DNA of 64,000 nt from Flavobacterium sp. LC2016-12 (lineage in GTDB: Bacteria > Bacteroidota > Bacteroidia > Flavobacteriales > Flavobacteriaceae): assembly GCF_015351595.1 (NCBI RefSeq), contig NZ_JADKPT010000001.1, forward strand, positions 806,001-870,000, in the 5' to 3' direction. Shown one piece after another: positions 19,201-25,287 of this stretch. A model generated the notes under the pieces. It saw only the letters and a program-made list of their open reading frames with translations. It ran no database searches and was not told the origin of the DNA. A program made the position numbers and the translations under genes. Each line of letters opens with the position of its first letter. Position 1 is the first letter of the stretch.

Positions 19201-20974
19201 TGAGGCCGATATTATTGTTACGGTTATTTCCGGACCAATTATCGCTAATGATGATGCTGCAACCGGAATAAATGGATTAGACGGAGCGGCCGATGTGATA
19301 AATGTTTTAACAAACGATTTATTAGACAACGCTGCACCAACTTTATCACAAGTTGCAATACATGTATTATCACCAGCCGATCCAATTGCCGGAGGAGCGA
19401 TTCCTGCATTGAATCCTGCAACAGGATTGGTAAGTGTTCCAGGGGGCACATCATCGGGAATATATACTATTGTCTATGAAATCTGCGAAAACCTGAATAG
19501 TATAAATTGTGATCAGGCGGTAATTAAAATTGCAGTTTCACAGCCAGGAATTACATTAGTGAAACGAGGCGTATTCTCAGACACAAATGGCGACGGTTAT
19601 GCACAACCAGGAGAATTGATTCGTTATTCATTCCGAATTACCAATACGGGAGCAATAGATCTTACTAATGTTGTTGTTACAGATCCAAAAGCAACAATTG
19701 CGGGAACTCCAATTGCAACATTAGCAATAGGTCAGTTTGATACAACAACCTATACCGGAACTTATGTTCTTACTCAGGTTGATATTGACGCCGGATTTGT
19801 AGTTAACCAGGCACTGGTAACCGCTCAGCCAACCATAGGAACTGCTATTCAGGATCTATCAGATAGTGATGATCCGACGCTTATTGGTAATGATGATCCA
19901 ACAGTTACGCCAGTTGTTCAATTTAAAGATATTACATTGATAAAAGGTGGGATATTAACTGGTTCTGGCGGCGTTGGTTCAGTAATCAATTACAATTTCA
20001 GAGTTAGAAATACAGGAAATGTACCTCTTACTAATGTTGTAATAACAGATCCAATGTTAACAACGACTTCGATTGCGGTTACACCTAGTACATTATTACC
20101 TGGCGCTGACGGTACTGCTACAGCATCTTATACGGTAACAGTGGGAGATGTTGCGAATGGAGCCGTTATAAATACAGCAATGGCTATTGGAGATGATCCA
20201 TCAGGAAATCCTGTAACGGATGTTTCAGATAGTACAGATCCGACGTTGACTGCTGATGATGATCCAACGGTTATTGATTTAACATTCAGACCTTCTATAG
20301 CCGTAATAAAAACAGCAACCTTTAATGATGAAAACAAAAATGGTTATGCAGAGATTGGCGAAACAGTAACATATAATTTCGCTGTTACCAATACCGGAAA
20401 TGTACCGTTAGTAAACATTGTAGTAAAAGATCCAAAACCAGGAATTACCATTTCCGGAGGACCGATTATTTTAAGACAGGGGGAAACGAATACTACCGCT
20501 TTTGTCGGTATTTATGTTCTGACCGCTGCAGATATTGATGCAGGTCTTGTAGAAAACCAGGCTGAGGTTGATGCCGTAAGTCCGGATGGATTAACTGCTA
20601 ACGATCTGTCTGATGATAATTCTAATTTAGAAGATGATCCAACAATTTTACCATTAAATGCTTGTAAAGTAACCATTCATAATGCTGTTTCTCCTAATGG
20701 TGATGATAAAAATGAGGTGTTCAAAATTGACGGAATCGAGTGTTATGCTAACGCTTATGTTCAAATTTATGATCGTTGGGGTGTTCTGGTTTATGATGCC
20801 TACAACTATGATAATAATGCGGTAGCGTTTAAAGGTATTTCTGAAGGAAGAGCTACAGTAGCCAAACAAAAAAGATTGCCAGACGGAACCTACTTCTATG
20901 TCATTACCTATACAACGTATCTGAATGAAGCGGTAAGTGCAACAGGTTACTTATATCTGTCTGGGAATGATTAA
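4205..20974 (+). CDS. Giant SprB-like repeat adhesin with type B T9SS (gliding motility-associated) C-terminal domain
   Basis: A 5589-residue surface protein. Residues 1-29 are a signal peptide ending in FSQ. By eye: about 16 PKD-like repeats (30-1455, each opening with an ANAGPDQTIC-type motif), 11 Ig-like repeats (1455-2497, openings like ITTQPTGG-ICEGG and the core YQWQSS), one SprB-type repeat (2497-2577), a degenerate and then 23 full cadherin-like repeats of about 105 residues (2577-5115; ANDD, INGY, NDTLNG, ATPINGG, VPAGTPAG), three DUF11-like repeats (5115-5483), and a C-terminal domain starting near 5483 with AVSPNGDDKNEVF and YDRWGVLVYD. That domain is the type B T9SS signal found on SprB and other gliding adhesins. 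The next gene, a PorP/SprF protein 56 bases on, is the usual secretion or anchoring partner. Likely role: adhesion or gliding at the cell surface. It is a SprB-like paralogue by architecture; I cannot show it is SprB itself. Confidence 0.92.
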   Translation: MKLNYSKLKALESVLLFFLFILPIYTFSQNCTVNANADRSQCPGGQLALPPDQFKLFGTENSSAGYLQNPFWTQIGGPAVNITDPNLVETLVTGAVPGNTYKFRLTAQCQDGATVSDDVSITILPVTFANAGTDQTYCQGTYPLNGNVPGAGETGTWTINGNNNAGITINNPNSPTSTITVSGASSGNTSLIWTISNPSGCTSFDEVVISTLGGVQPVTAGADINLSNCYSATQNVNLNGSFGGNTPGQQQGTWTVVSGPNVPTFANANANNTNVSGLVQGTYVFQWTVVGTCANGSDRVTVTVPPPTADVTNVTGSSSYYCDGRTSTVLQGTVPLYVNETVQWTQTGGPSATIANPTSPTTLVTGMTSLGTYTFLYTLTNSTTNCVRTGTYTIVLEELISISGGPDQALACNVSTAVIPVTSTGSGQMKWQIVDGPAVNPVLNPPYPSFPTPLVNFSGSSLTIDQLTFSGTYVVRIIKNPNAGSQCETVYDDVKIVASRPAEGANAGTMQVLACNATSAVLAGNLTVGTGTWSQASGPSTAVFADVHNPTTMISSLVNGQYEFRWTISGGSACDVTQSTAKVLVSSATPTPANAGTDQSICYGAPVQLQGNATVSTETGTWTVSPNAGITFNNVNSPNAIASGLIANTVYIFTWTIANGCGTSSDTVNITTNSSQGANADAGPDQCVATGTASITLAANNPAPGTGLWTQTSGTTATITNPSLYNTTVTGLSDGNYAFKWTVTNVNCAAGEDTVAITIAPDITTATAGPDQSVCSSTVTVTGNTPAAGETGLWEFVSGGDGPVITNPSSPTTTITGLTSGSWVYKWTISRGACPASSDSVQINSDIPPSTAVAGPDQTTCNNSTVTLAATPPTVGSGIWSLISGPNSPVFSNVRSATSTLSNLITGEYILEWTTYTGIVCPESKDRTTIKVTEAAAAGSDISTCLEGPLYLTGNDGSTGTWTYVSGPSTPTITKTGNNSASVTGLVPGVYVFRYTIPAAGSCPATSDDITVTINGQITTAPNAGPDQNLCNSVLAIQMAALPLDPGTIGKWTVLAGPTGGSFVNDTNPTTTFINPGFGIYVFNWTVSAGTCSSSDQVRVENAQTPSAAVVEGDNAICGSTTELTATPPTVGTGRWAQVTGPTTAVFSSEILPTTTVSNLTVTGGVYVFSWTVSNGTICTPNADTVQITVTADLTTPNAGPDQTICVSGNTTLAANTITVGTGAWSKFSGPVGGTFSNTASPTSTFTPSLPGTYVLRWTATNLSCTFFDDMTLTVDPLPTTANAGNPFAVCQFQPVNLSGNTPTTGTGLWSQVSGPSTAVFADPSSPTTSVLGTQAGVYVFRWTISSGSCPSSSSTVTVTINELSPLADAGVDQTICNTSTATLSGNNSGTSTGLWTFVSNAGNTAVITNPNLFNTTVTGISTGTTRLKWTISNGSCTPYSDEVQITKPSDLITSPLTANSTICLGGTITLSTTPSGSLTPYSYQWQSSANGTSGWSNISGQTNASYTTASSLAVGEYYYRVNVSNSCTQISSTVAKLTIIADPVVTTQPVGNTICSSGTHTMTVVATATNTAPGNLTYQWQSSTNGTSGWVNVTGGTGATTTTYTTAALTSNLYYRARVRQGVIATGCETLSNPVLVNVVTITAQPVTPAPVCVGGIVTVSIAASLNGGTGTLSYQWQSSADGTSGWANVSGGTGATTNSYTSGALASSIFYRCMVTSSATNCTLTSNSVQATVVADPSITVQPSNGAVCVGGSFTLNVTATGGTPGLNYQWYSGPDTASFAPIPGATSSSYTTPALTATTHYRVEVSATGNGCGSVVSDNALVAVGADPVVNQQPAGSTICSGNTHTMSVVASGNVILPLAYQWQSSVNGTSGWTNVTGGVGATTDTYTTAALTSTLYYRVQVTQSPNGCETFSNAAPVFVATITAQPTAPAPICVGGVVNLTITASLNGGAGTLSYQWQSSANGTSGWANVTGGTGATSNSYTSGALSVNTFYRCIVTSSTTNCTLTSNVVQATVVPDPSITVQPTGTTICSGGNHTLTVTATNGTPSLTYQWSNSIDNINFSPISGATSSTYVTPALTQTTYYRVAVSASGNGCTTITSSVATVVVLSDIFITTQPVVRTNICSGSTATLNVTASGGSGNYTYQWRSATVLAGPYTNISGATSSSYTTPALTQNTYYQVVISDNTQGCSPVTSNVSGVIIPSIITQPVTPATVCVGGTISLSTAASANGGSATFTYQWQSSPNGTTGWTNVSTGTGGATANYTSAALSATTYYRAIISSSNPSCTLTTNVVMATVIPDPTITTQPTGGNICEGGTFTMSSGATGGSGNFTYQWQKSLDGTTGWANVTDGTGANTTSYTTGPLSIDTFYRLQASESGTGCGAVNSNTAKVEVFESPLISVQPTDAEVCINQSHTFTVVASGNIPSGTLLYQWQTATVLAGPYTNVSAGSGATTASYTTPVYTTPGNRYFRVLISQSQAGCQTISNQVTLDVFDVPSAPIGDVTQQPSCTNATGIIAITDPDLGTGYEYSKDGTTFQASNIFSGLASGTVTIYVRRVGLDSCISLGTPFIIFNKICAVPENFAEISGDTGGTTTTTILDSDTLNGASVSISTVTVTVNTISPYLTLNGDNTITVASGTPADDYTLTYTICETANPSNCSTTTETVHVTSAGIEAILDVVPFIVNGYVENLNVINVLTNDRLNALPATTSNVIISVDIPATPINGAPVPVLNISNGNVDVPAGTARGLYDIKYKICEIGSLSNCDTANILIQVGTTIIDANDDRVENINGFTGQVNVINAINNNDTLNGVPITSANFDEIEITQELPADPVYGGANVPIFSTTTGWVTVPEGTPADTYYITYHICEKLNPTNCSDASIAIVVDAAPIVANDDVANNVNGYVGAVNVINAYINPVGADTFNGDIININLAGVLTGSIVSPATPINGGPVPELILTSGRVNVPQGTPAGQYQIKYKICENLNTPNPNLPNGGNCDDAIIIINVIAPPIIANDDVVSGINSYAGATNVINAYDNDLLNGGALDLTEITTTIISAPSAIGGGPLPTFDTTTGFVSVPPLTPAGEYKFVYRICENLNATNCDDATITITVVPAQIIAEDDIPFTSINGFIGEPNAINALDNDTLDGVLVNPADVEISVLAAAVSINGSPVPILDSSTGNVSVPAGTAAGSYTITYRLREILNLSNNDTAIITIEVTAPVIEANDDTVANINGYLTTANAINVLLNDNLNGATTNINQVTVTVDTPATSINGGLVPILIPLTGTVGVPAGTPAGDYEIRYHICEKLNATNCDDATVFISVISAPIDAVDDTASAINGFAGAVNVANALTNDTLNGVAVVPAQVTISNVVPAIPINGGAIPVLDPLTGNVNVPAGTASGTYIIEYTLSENLNIANLDTAEITIIVTAPSIVANNDSASNINGFVGANNVVNAIINDRLNGMDIQLNAIDITSLTTTPPQTPPYVVGNPVPVLNITTGNVDVPAGTSAGTYTIHYRICEKLNPSNCDEADIVINVLPTIINADNDFVNSINGYAGANNVINALANDELNGTPVSLLQVNIHSLDTTVPPASVNGNVPVLNLLTGNVDVPPLTTAGTYTIHYEICEKLNPTNCSDANIIVIVDAAPIIANDDAASGINGYAGATNILNAFDNDLLNGAAINTAEIKATVISAAIAINGGPVPALNITTGFVSVPTLTPAGEYKIVYQICENINAANCDQATITITVVAAPIVAVDDNATGINGFVTTTNVVNALTNDTLNGVAVIPSQVTINNIIPAASINGGQVPVLDPSTGNVNVPAGTAAGSYFITYSLSEKINITNTDSAIITIVVTGPVIEANDDTVANINGYVRTVNAIDVLANDTLNGAAADLNLVSVTVDTPATPINGGPIPLLEPLTGIVSIPAGTPAGDYEIRYHICEKLNATNCDDATVFINVISAPIDAVNDTANNINGFVGANNVINALTNDTLNGVAVVPSQVTISNVVPAIPINGGAIPVLDTTTGWVSVPTGTAAGTYTIEYTLNENLNTANLDTAEITIIVIAPTIVANDDSASNINGFVGATNVVNAITNDRLNGIDIQLNAIDITSLNTLTPVDYVSGNPVPLLNITTGSVDVPAGTSEGTYTIHYRICEKLNPTNCSEADIVITVLATDIIANDDFVQDINGYRGGNNIINALTNDLLNGASVSFPQVNIRHIGTIVPLTSTNGNVPVLNTITGNVDVPLLTQSGTYIIQYEICEKLNPANCSQASIYVVVDRPQILAEDDLITNIDGYRGAPEVLNALTSNDRYDGSPLTDINLVIRTVVSPATPIDGGAVPFLFPGTGFVSIPQRTPAGTYQIKYIICDRLNPLNCDEATITILVLVPPIVANDDAVDNINGNTGATNVLNAYNNDTLDGLPMDFLDFRGRLITPASSLNGTPVPVLNVLTGNVDVPAGTHAGTYFITYEICGRLNSTNCDQAVITVRVVPAPIDAVDDNATGINGFVGTANAINALDNDTLNGVLVTPADVLITNVVPATPINGGTVPTLDVATGIVSVPAGTTAGTYTISYRLREATTLLNYDDAIITIVVDAPAIVANDDTLANINGYVATNDAIDVLTNDTLNGAATSLTNVNITVDTAATPINGGAVPKLEPLTGMVSILAGTPAGDYEIKYHICENLNPINCNDATVYITVVGPTILAVDDSATNVNGYVGANNVINALTNDSLNGAAIQLAQVTITSINTATPADYVTGNPVPVLNIANGSVDVPPGTSNGTYTIHYGICENLNPTNCSEANIIVEVNAATILANNDINLNINGYVGAVNALNVLDNDSFNDSSIEAKKAKVAAINISQITITILNPADPINGSLNIPELDPATGIVSVPAQTPAGLYTIQYRIAENLNPSNFDDATVFITVTATTIEANNDTVLNINGFDGQANVINAITNDNLNGVAAQLAEITIGIVTPATPINAGPVPTLDIITGNVSVLAGTPSGTYTIRYSICENLNLTNCSEADIIVTVISGPIIANDDAATGINGLDGAADVINVLTNDLLDNAAPTLSQVAIHVLSPADPIAGGAIPALNPATGLVSVPGGTSSGIYTIVYEICENLNSINCDQAVIKIAVSQPGITLVKRGVFSDTNGDGYAQPGELIRYSFRITNTGAIDLTNVVVTDPKATIAGTPIATLAIGQFDTTTYTGTYVLTQVDIDAGFVVNQALVTAQPTIGTAIQDLSDSDDPTLIGNDDPTVTPVVQFKDITLIKGGILTGSGGVGSVINYNFRVRNTGNVPLTNVVITDPMLTTTSIAVTPSTLLPGADGTATASYTVTVGDVANGAVINTAMAIGDDPSGNPVTDVSDSTDPTLTADDDPTVIDLTFRPSIAVIKTATFNDENKNGYAEIGETVTYNFAVTNTGNVPLVNIVVKDPKPGITISGGPIILRQGETNTTAFVGIYVLTAADIDAGLVENQAEVDAVSPDGLTANDLSDDNSNLEDDPTILPLNACKVTIHNAVSPNGDDKNEVFKIDGIECYANAYVQIYDRWGVLVYDAYNYDNNAVAFKGISEGRATVAKQKRLPDGTYFYVITYTTYLNEAVSATGYLYLSGND
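4290..8570 (+). repeat. Block of about 16 PKD-like repeats in the adhesin
   Basis: Within the giant gene, a motif of the form AxAGPDQTxC...LxGN...GxW...SGP...P-xxP-T-TxVTGL...G-Y-FxWT-SNGxC recurs about every 89 residues, from roughly residue 30 to 1455. Nucleotide identity between copies is modest, so these are old protein-level repeats. Confidence 0.8.
8570..11695 (+). repeat. Block of 11 Ig-like repeats in the adhesin
   Basis: Eleven units of about 95 residues open with a TxQP...ICxGG motif and share the core LTYQWQSS-NGTSGW-NV and TAALTS-YYR. Some copies are close at the DNA level, for example the units around 9120-9420 and 9980-10260. Confidence 0.8.
14049..14130 (+). repeat. 82-bp exact direct repeat, copy 1
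   Basis: Bases 14049-14130 recur without change at 15942-16023, a spacing of 1893 bp, which equals 631 codons or six cadherin-like units. This marks a recent higher-order duplication inside the adhesin gene. Confidence 0.85.
15942..16023 (+). repeat. 82-bp exact direct repeat, copy 2
   Basis: Second copy of the exact repeat at 14049-14130, in the same reading frame of the adhesin gene. It encodes the end of a cadherin-like unit, including GDYEIRYHICEKLNATNCDD. Confidence 0.85.
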
Positions 20975-21030
20975 TATTTAATTTAAATTTTAGGTGTGAT
21001 TAATTGGTAATAAGCAAAAAAAGCTCAACT

Positions 21031-21948
21031 ATGAAAACAAAATTATTTACCTTCATAACAGTGTTTGTGGCAATTGCAGGTTTTGCACAACAAGACGCTC
21101 AGTTTACGCAATACATGTACAATACAATAAATATTAATCCTGCATATGCAGGTTCTCGTGGAGCCTTAAGCATTTTTGGGTTGTACCGTACACAATGGGT
21201 CGGACTGGATGGTGCACCTGAAACGAGTAGTTTTTCAATTAATACACCTATCAACAATAGTAGGCTGGGAGTTGGTGCTTCTTTGGTAAATGATAAGATT
21301 GGACCAACAAATGAGAATAATATATCCGTTGATGTATCTTATACCGTTCAGACATCTGCCAATTTCAAACTTTCATTTGGTATCAAAGGAACGGGTAATA
21401 TCTTCAGTTTAGATGCCAGTAAACTGAATCCGGAAGATGCGGGAGATCCACAGTTTCAGGATTTGGATAATAAATTCTCTCCGAATGTTGGAGCCGGGGT
21501 TTATTGGCATTCTGATAAGGCTTACATCGGTTTTTCAGTACCAAATTTTATCGAAACAAATCGATACGATGATAACGATGTGGCTATTTACAAAGATAAA
21601 ATCAATTATTATTTAATGGCAGGTTATGTTTTTGACCTTGATAAATACCAATACATCAAATTCAAACCTGCTGTCCTTACTAAAATGGTAGAAGGTGCAC
21701 CGCTTCAGGTAGATTTATCAGCCAATTTTATGTTCTATGATAAATTTGTCGTAGGTGTCGCTTATAGATGGAGCGCTTCATTAAGTGCTATGGTAGGGTT
21801 TCAGATCACAGACGGACTTTATTTAGGTTATGGTTACGATCGTGAAACTACAAACCTAAACAATTACAATTCAGGATCACACGAGATATTCCTTCGCTAT
21901 GAATTCTTTAAAAACAATGGTAAAATGACAACTCCACGTTTCTTCTAA
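21031..21948 (+). CDS. PorP/SprF family type IX secretion outer-membrane protein
   Basis: A 305-residue protein with a signal peptide (residues 1-19, ending GFAQ) followed by DAQFTQYMYNTININPAYAG, the hallmark N-terminus of the PorP/SprF family. The rest is a series of amphipathic strands with Gly and aromatic girdles and a Phe at the C-terminus, as in an outer-membrane beta-barrel. SprF-like proteins are needed for secretion or attachment of the SprB-like adhesin encoded just upstream. I chose the ATG at 21031, which begins the signal peptide, rather than the TTG at 21004, which would add nine polar residues in front. No promoter or terminator is seen between it and the adhesin gene, so the two are probably cotranscribed. 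Confidence 0.93.
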   Translation: MKTKLFTFITVFVAIAGFAQQDAQFTQYMYNTININPAYAGSRGALSIFGLYRTQWVGLDGAPETSSFSINTPINNSRLGVGASLVNDKIGPTNENNISVDVSYTVQTSANFKLSFGIKGTGNIFSLDASKLNPEDAGDPQFQDLDNKFSPNVGAGVYWHSDKAYIGFSVPNFIETNRYDDNDVAIYKDKINYYLMAGYVFDLDKYQYIKFKPAVLTKMVEGAPLQVDLSANFMFYDKFVVGVAYRWSASLSAMVGFQITDGLYLGYGYDRETTNLNNYNSGSHEIFLRYEFFKNNGKMTTPRFF

Positions 21949-21962
21949 AAAAAACTATCACT

Positions 21963-23885
21963 ATGAAAAATTGTACACTTCTTTGTCTAATAATTGTAAA
22001 TGCTTTTTCATTTGAAAGTTATGCACAGCAATCAAAAATAAATGCAGGTGATAAAAATTATAATAGCTACGCATATGTTGATGCAATAAAAACTTATGAG
22101 AAGGTTGCGCAAAAAGGCTATAAGTCCGAAGACATGTTTAAGAAACTGGGGAACGCCTACTACTTCAATTCAGATTTTGAAGGAGCAGTAAAGTGGTACG
22201 ACGAATTGTTTGCAATGAATACAGATCTTGAGCGTGAATATTATTACCGATATGCACAGTCTTTAAAATCAACCGGGCAGACAAGTAAAGCAAGTACAAT
22301 TCTGGACGAATTTCATTCAAAATACAAAGACGACAGCAGAGGAAATCTATATAAGGAAGACAAAAATTATTTAGACGAAATCAAAGCCCATTCAGGACGT
22401 TATACTATTGAGAATGCCGGAATCAATTCTAAATATTCTGATTATGGAACCTTTGTTCATGATAACAAAATCTATTTTGCCTCAGCCAGAGATACTGGAA
22501 ATTTTTCTCAACGAAAGCACAAATGGACTGGAGAATATTTCACAAATTTATATATAGCCGATATTGATTCTGCAAAAGTAAAAAAGTTCAAAACAGATTT
22601 AAATACCAAATTTCATGAATCTACACCGGTTTTTACTAAAGATGGAAAAACAGTATATTTTACAAGAAACAATTATGTTAACGGAAAAAAAGGAAAGAAT
22701 GAAGAAAAAATTACTTTAATCAAAATATATAAAGCAACGCTTGAAAACGGGAAATGGACCAACATTACTGCAGTGCCATTTGCCAGCGATAATTACAGTA
22801 CAGCACACCCGGCATTGAGCCCTGATGAAAAGACATTATATTTTGCATCCGATATGCCAGGAACATTAGGTCAGTCTGATCTTTATAAAGTTAGTATAAA
22901 TAATAACGGCGGATTTGGTACACCGGAGAATCTGGGAAAAACCATAAATACAGAAGGGAAGGAAACATTTCCATTTGTAACGGATGAAAACGAAATTTAT
23001 TTCACCTCAGATGGGCATCCCGGACTTGGAGGGTTGGATGTATTTGTGGCAAATATTGACAGTGCAGGAAATGTCAGTAACGTGCAGAATGTTGGTTCTG
23101 ATGTCAACTCCCCAAAGGATGATTTTGCATATGTAATTGATCCGGTTACCCGAAAAGGATATTTCAGTTCCAACAAAGATGGAGGACAAGGCTCTGATGA
23201 TATTTATAAATTTTTAGAAACCAGAAGGCTACAATGCGTTCAGGAATTGAACGGGCTAATTACTGATGCCGAGACAGGTGTAATTCTGCCAGGAACGAAA
23301 GTTACTTTGTTTGAAAATCAGGAAATAAAAAATTCAACTGTATCAACAGTAACCGGATTTTATAGCTTTCCTGTAGAATGTGGAAAAACATACAACGTGC
23401 GAGCAGAAAATCCGGATTATACAACCAAGGAAGTTAATGTGACAATACCAAAAATAGATGGTAAAACCAGTCTTCCGATTGCTTTGGATAAAGCCATTTG
23501 TAAAGTTACCGTTGGTGATGACTTAGGAAAATGTTTTGGTATTAAAATGATTTATTTTGACTTGGATAAATCCAACATTAGAACAGAAGCCGCCATTGAT
23601 TTAGAAAAAATATTGGTGGCCCTAAACGAGAATCCAACTATGAAACTTGACATTCGCTCGCATACAGACAGTCGTGCTTCATCCAAATACAATGAAGGAT
23701 TATCCAACAGAAGAGCAAAATCTACAATACAATGGCTTGTTAAAAATGGTGTCGGTAAAGACCGATTAATAGGCAAAGGTTATGGGGAAACACAGCTTGT
23801 CAATAAATGTACTGATGGTGTTTCGTGTACGGAAGCTGAACATCAGCAAAACAGACGAAGTGAATTTATCATAAATTCTTTATAG
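21963..23885 (+). CDS. TPR/PD40/OmpA-family outer-membrane-associated protein of the adhesin operon
   Basis: A 640-residue protein starting 14 bases after the SprF-like gene. Order: signal peptide (1-21); TPR-like helices (about 25-125, with YVDAIKTYEKVAQKGY and YNSDFEGAVKWYDEL-type units); WD40-like PD40 beta-propeller blades (about 140-420, with HPALSPDEKTLYFASDMPG and the GQGSDDIYK end of a blade); a carboxypeptidase-regulatory-like beta-sandwich (about 425-510); and an OmpA C-terminal peptidoglycan-binding domain (about 525-640, IYFDLDKSNIRTEA, SHTDSRASSKYNEGLSNRRA, GYGETQLVN). This layout matches PorE-type proteins that link T9SS or adhesin complexes to peptidoglycan. Its place in the operon suggests it anchors this adhesin/SprF pair. 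Confidence 0.9.
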   Translation: MKNCTLLCLIIVNAFSFESYAQQSKINAGDKNYNSYAYVDAIKTYEKVAQKGYKSEDMFKKLGNAYYFNSDFEGAVKWYDELFAMNTDLEREYYYRYAQSLKSTGQTSKASTILDEFHSKYKDDSRGNLYKEDKNYLDEIKAHSGRYTIENAGINSKYSDYGTFVHDNKIYFASARDTGNFSQRKHKWTGEYFTNLYIADIDSAKVKKFKTDLNTKFHESTPVFTKDGKTVYFTRNNYVNGKKGKNEEKITLIKIYKATLENGKWTNITAVPFASDNYSTAHPALSPDEKTLYFASDMPGTLGQSDLYKVSINNNGGFGTPENLGKTINTEGKETFPFVTDENEIYFTSDGHPGLGGLDVFVANIDSAGNVSNVQNVGSDVNSPKDDFAYVIDPVTRKGYFSSNKDGGQGSDDIYKFLETRRLQCVQELNGLITDAETGVILPGTKVTLFENQEIKNSTVSTVTGFYSFPVECGKTYNVRAENPDYTTKEVNVTIPKIDGKTSLPIALDKAICKVTVGDDLGKCFGIKMIYFDLDKSNIRTEAAIDLEKILVALNENPTMKLDIRSHTDSRASSKYNEGLSNRRAKSTIQWLVKNGVGKDRLIGKGYGETQLVNKCTDGVSCTEAEHQQNRRSEFIINSL

Positions 23886-23954
23886 GCCATTTTGAAGTAA
23901 ATGAATTAAGTTGTAAAAAAATAATAAATTATAGAGAACAAAAAATATTTTCAA

Positions 23955-23986
23955 AAGCCTTTCCCTTAAAACGGAAAGGTTTTTTT
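23955..23986 (+). terminator. Intrinsic terminator of the adhesin operon
   Basis: CCTTTCC (23958-23964) pairs with GGAAAGG (23973-23979), preceded by an A run and followed by seven T. It lies about 70 bases after the last gene of the operon. Confidence 0.8.
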
Positions 23987-24195
23987 ATGTCGATAACTTC
24001 CAAATTGGTGCAACATTAAATTTGTTAATTTCTGTTATAAGAAATGAAGATTTATATTTTAATCAGAAAATTATCTTAACTATCTAAAAATTAATAACAA
24101 ATACTGCCAAAATTATTATAAAATTAAGTGAAAGTTCTCGTTTAGAGAGAATAAACAAGAAACAAAAGCGTTCATTCTGTATAGAAAATTATATT

Positions 24196-25224
24196 ATGAG
24201 CTTATTTGATTTTATGACAGTGGAGATAGCTATGGATTTAGGCACCGCTAATACATTAATAATTTATGAAGGAAAAGTTGTGGTCGATAGCCCTTCGATC
24301 GTGGCAAAAGATATTAGGACCGGGAAAATTATTGCTGTAGGCAAAGAGGCTAATTTAATGCAAGGTAAAACACACGAAAATATTAAAACAATCCGACCGC
24401 TTAAAGACGGTGTAATTGCAGATTTTGATGCATCGGAGAAAATGATTAACTGGTTTATTAAAAATATCCCCGAATTAAAGAAGAATTTTTTTACTCCCGC
24501 ACTACGAATGGTAGTATGTATTCCAAGCGGTATTACTGAGGTAGAAATGAGGGCCGTAAAAGAATCTTGTGAAAGAGTAAATGGAAAAGAGGTATTTTTA
24601 ATTCATGAGCCTATGGCAGCTGCAATTGGAATTGGTTTAGATGTTATGCAGCCACAAGGGCACATTATCGTTGACATTGGAGGAGGAACTACAGAAATTG
24701 CAGTTATTGCTTTAGGAGGAATAATTTGCGACAAATCCATAAAAATTGCAGGAGATGTTTTTACCAATGACATTCTGTATTTTATGAGAACGCATCATAA
24801 TTTATATATTGGAGATGCTACTGCCGAACAGATAAAAATAGACGTGGGTGCTGCAATTGAGGAATTAGATTCTCCACCAGATGATTTATTGGTTCGTGGA
24901 AGGGATTTACTCACAGGAAAACCTAAGGAAGTCAAAATTACTTCCAGAGAAATTGCAAAAGCTTTAGATAAATCAATTCTAAGAATTGAAGATGCCATTA
25001 TGGTAACACTTTCGCTGACACCGCCTGAACTGGCTGCGGATATTTATAATACAGGACTGTATCTTGCCGGTGGAGGGGCAATGCTGCGAGGTCTTGATCA
25101 AAGAATTTCAAGAAAAACGGATCTTCCGGTATATATTGCAGAAGATCCTTTAAGAGCTGTGGTACGAGGTACGGGAATTGTTTTAAAAGACATACCTAAA
25201 TATAAAAGAGTACTGATATCTTAA
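24196..25224 (+). CDS. mreB: Rod shape-determining protein MreB
   Basis: A 342-residue actin-like ATPase that polymerises under the inner membrane and directs lateral cell-wall synthesis. Diagnostic motifs are phosphate-1 DLGTANTLI (residue 14 on), phosphate-2 VDIGGGTTEIAV (from about 159) and the adenosine motif LAGGGAMLRGLDQRI (from about 289). Length is normal. The ATG at 24196 gives the short N-terminus usual for MreB. mreC and mreD do not follow: the gene ends at a bidirectional terminator and the next gene is convergent. Flavobacteria commonly carry more than one mreB-like gene, so this may be a stand-alone paralogue (MreB/Mbl). Confidence 0.95.
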   Translation: MSLFDFMTVEIAMDLGTANTLIIYEGKVVVDSPSIVAKDIRTGKIIAVGKEANLMQGKTHENIKTIRPLKDGVIADFDASEKMINWFIKNIPELKKNFFTPALRMVVCIPSGITEVEMRAVKESCERVNGKEVFLIHEPMAAAIGIGLDVMQPQGHIIVDIGGGTTEIAVIALGGIICDKSIKIAGDVFTNDILYFMRTHHNLYIGDATAEQIKIDVGAAIEELDSPPDDLLVRGRDLLTGKPKEVKITSREIAKALDKSILRIEDAIMVTLSLTPPELAADIYNTGLYLAGGGAMLRGLDQRISRKTDLPVYIAEDPLRAVVRGTGIVLKDIPKYKRVLIS

Positions 25225-25251
25225 TTCTTTAAAGAAATTTATAAAAGGTAA

Positions 25252-25284
25252 AACCTCCAAAGTCATTGATTTTGGAGGTTTTTT
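25252..25284. terminator. Bidirectional terminator between convergent genes
   Basis: AACCTCCAAA (25252-25261) pairs with TTTGGAGGTT (25271-25280), with an A run before and a T run after, so it can end transcripts from both sides. The sequence is almost the same as the terminator at 3711. Confidence 0.85.
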
Positions 25285-25287
25285 CGT

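Larger units (their letters stand above)
12222..19545 (+). repeat. Block of 23 cadherin-like repeats of about 105 residues
   Basis: Each unit runs from an acidic ANDD-type opening through INGYVGA-NVINAL-NDTLNG, ATPINGG-VP, TG-V-VPAGTPAGTY and ICEKLNPTNC to a closing strand. The acidic openings suggest calcium binding between domains by analogy with cadherin-like folds; this is inference. One unit near 18690 carries an unusual charged insert (IEAKKAKVAA). Confidence 0.8.

Noticed and set aside
12222..19545. Regular repeats that at first resemble a CRISPR or tandem-repeat array
   Set aside because: The repeats are coding, about 315 bp long, in frame and diverged, with no unique spacers and no cas genes.
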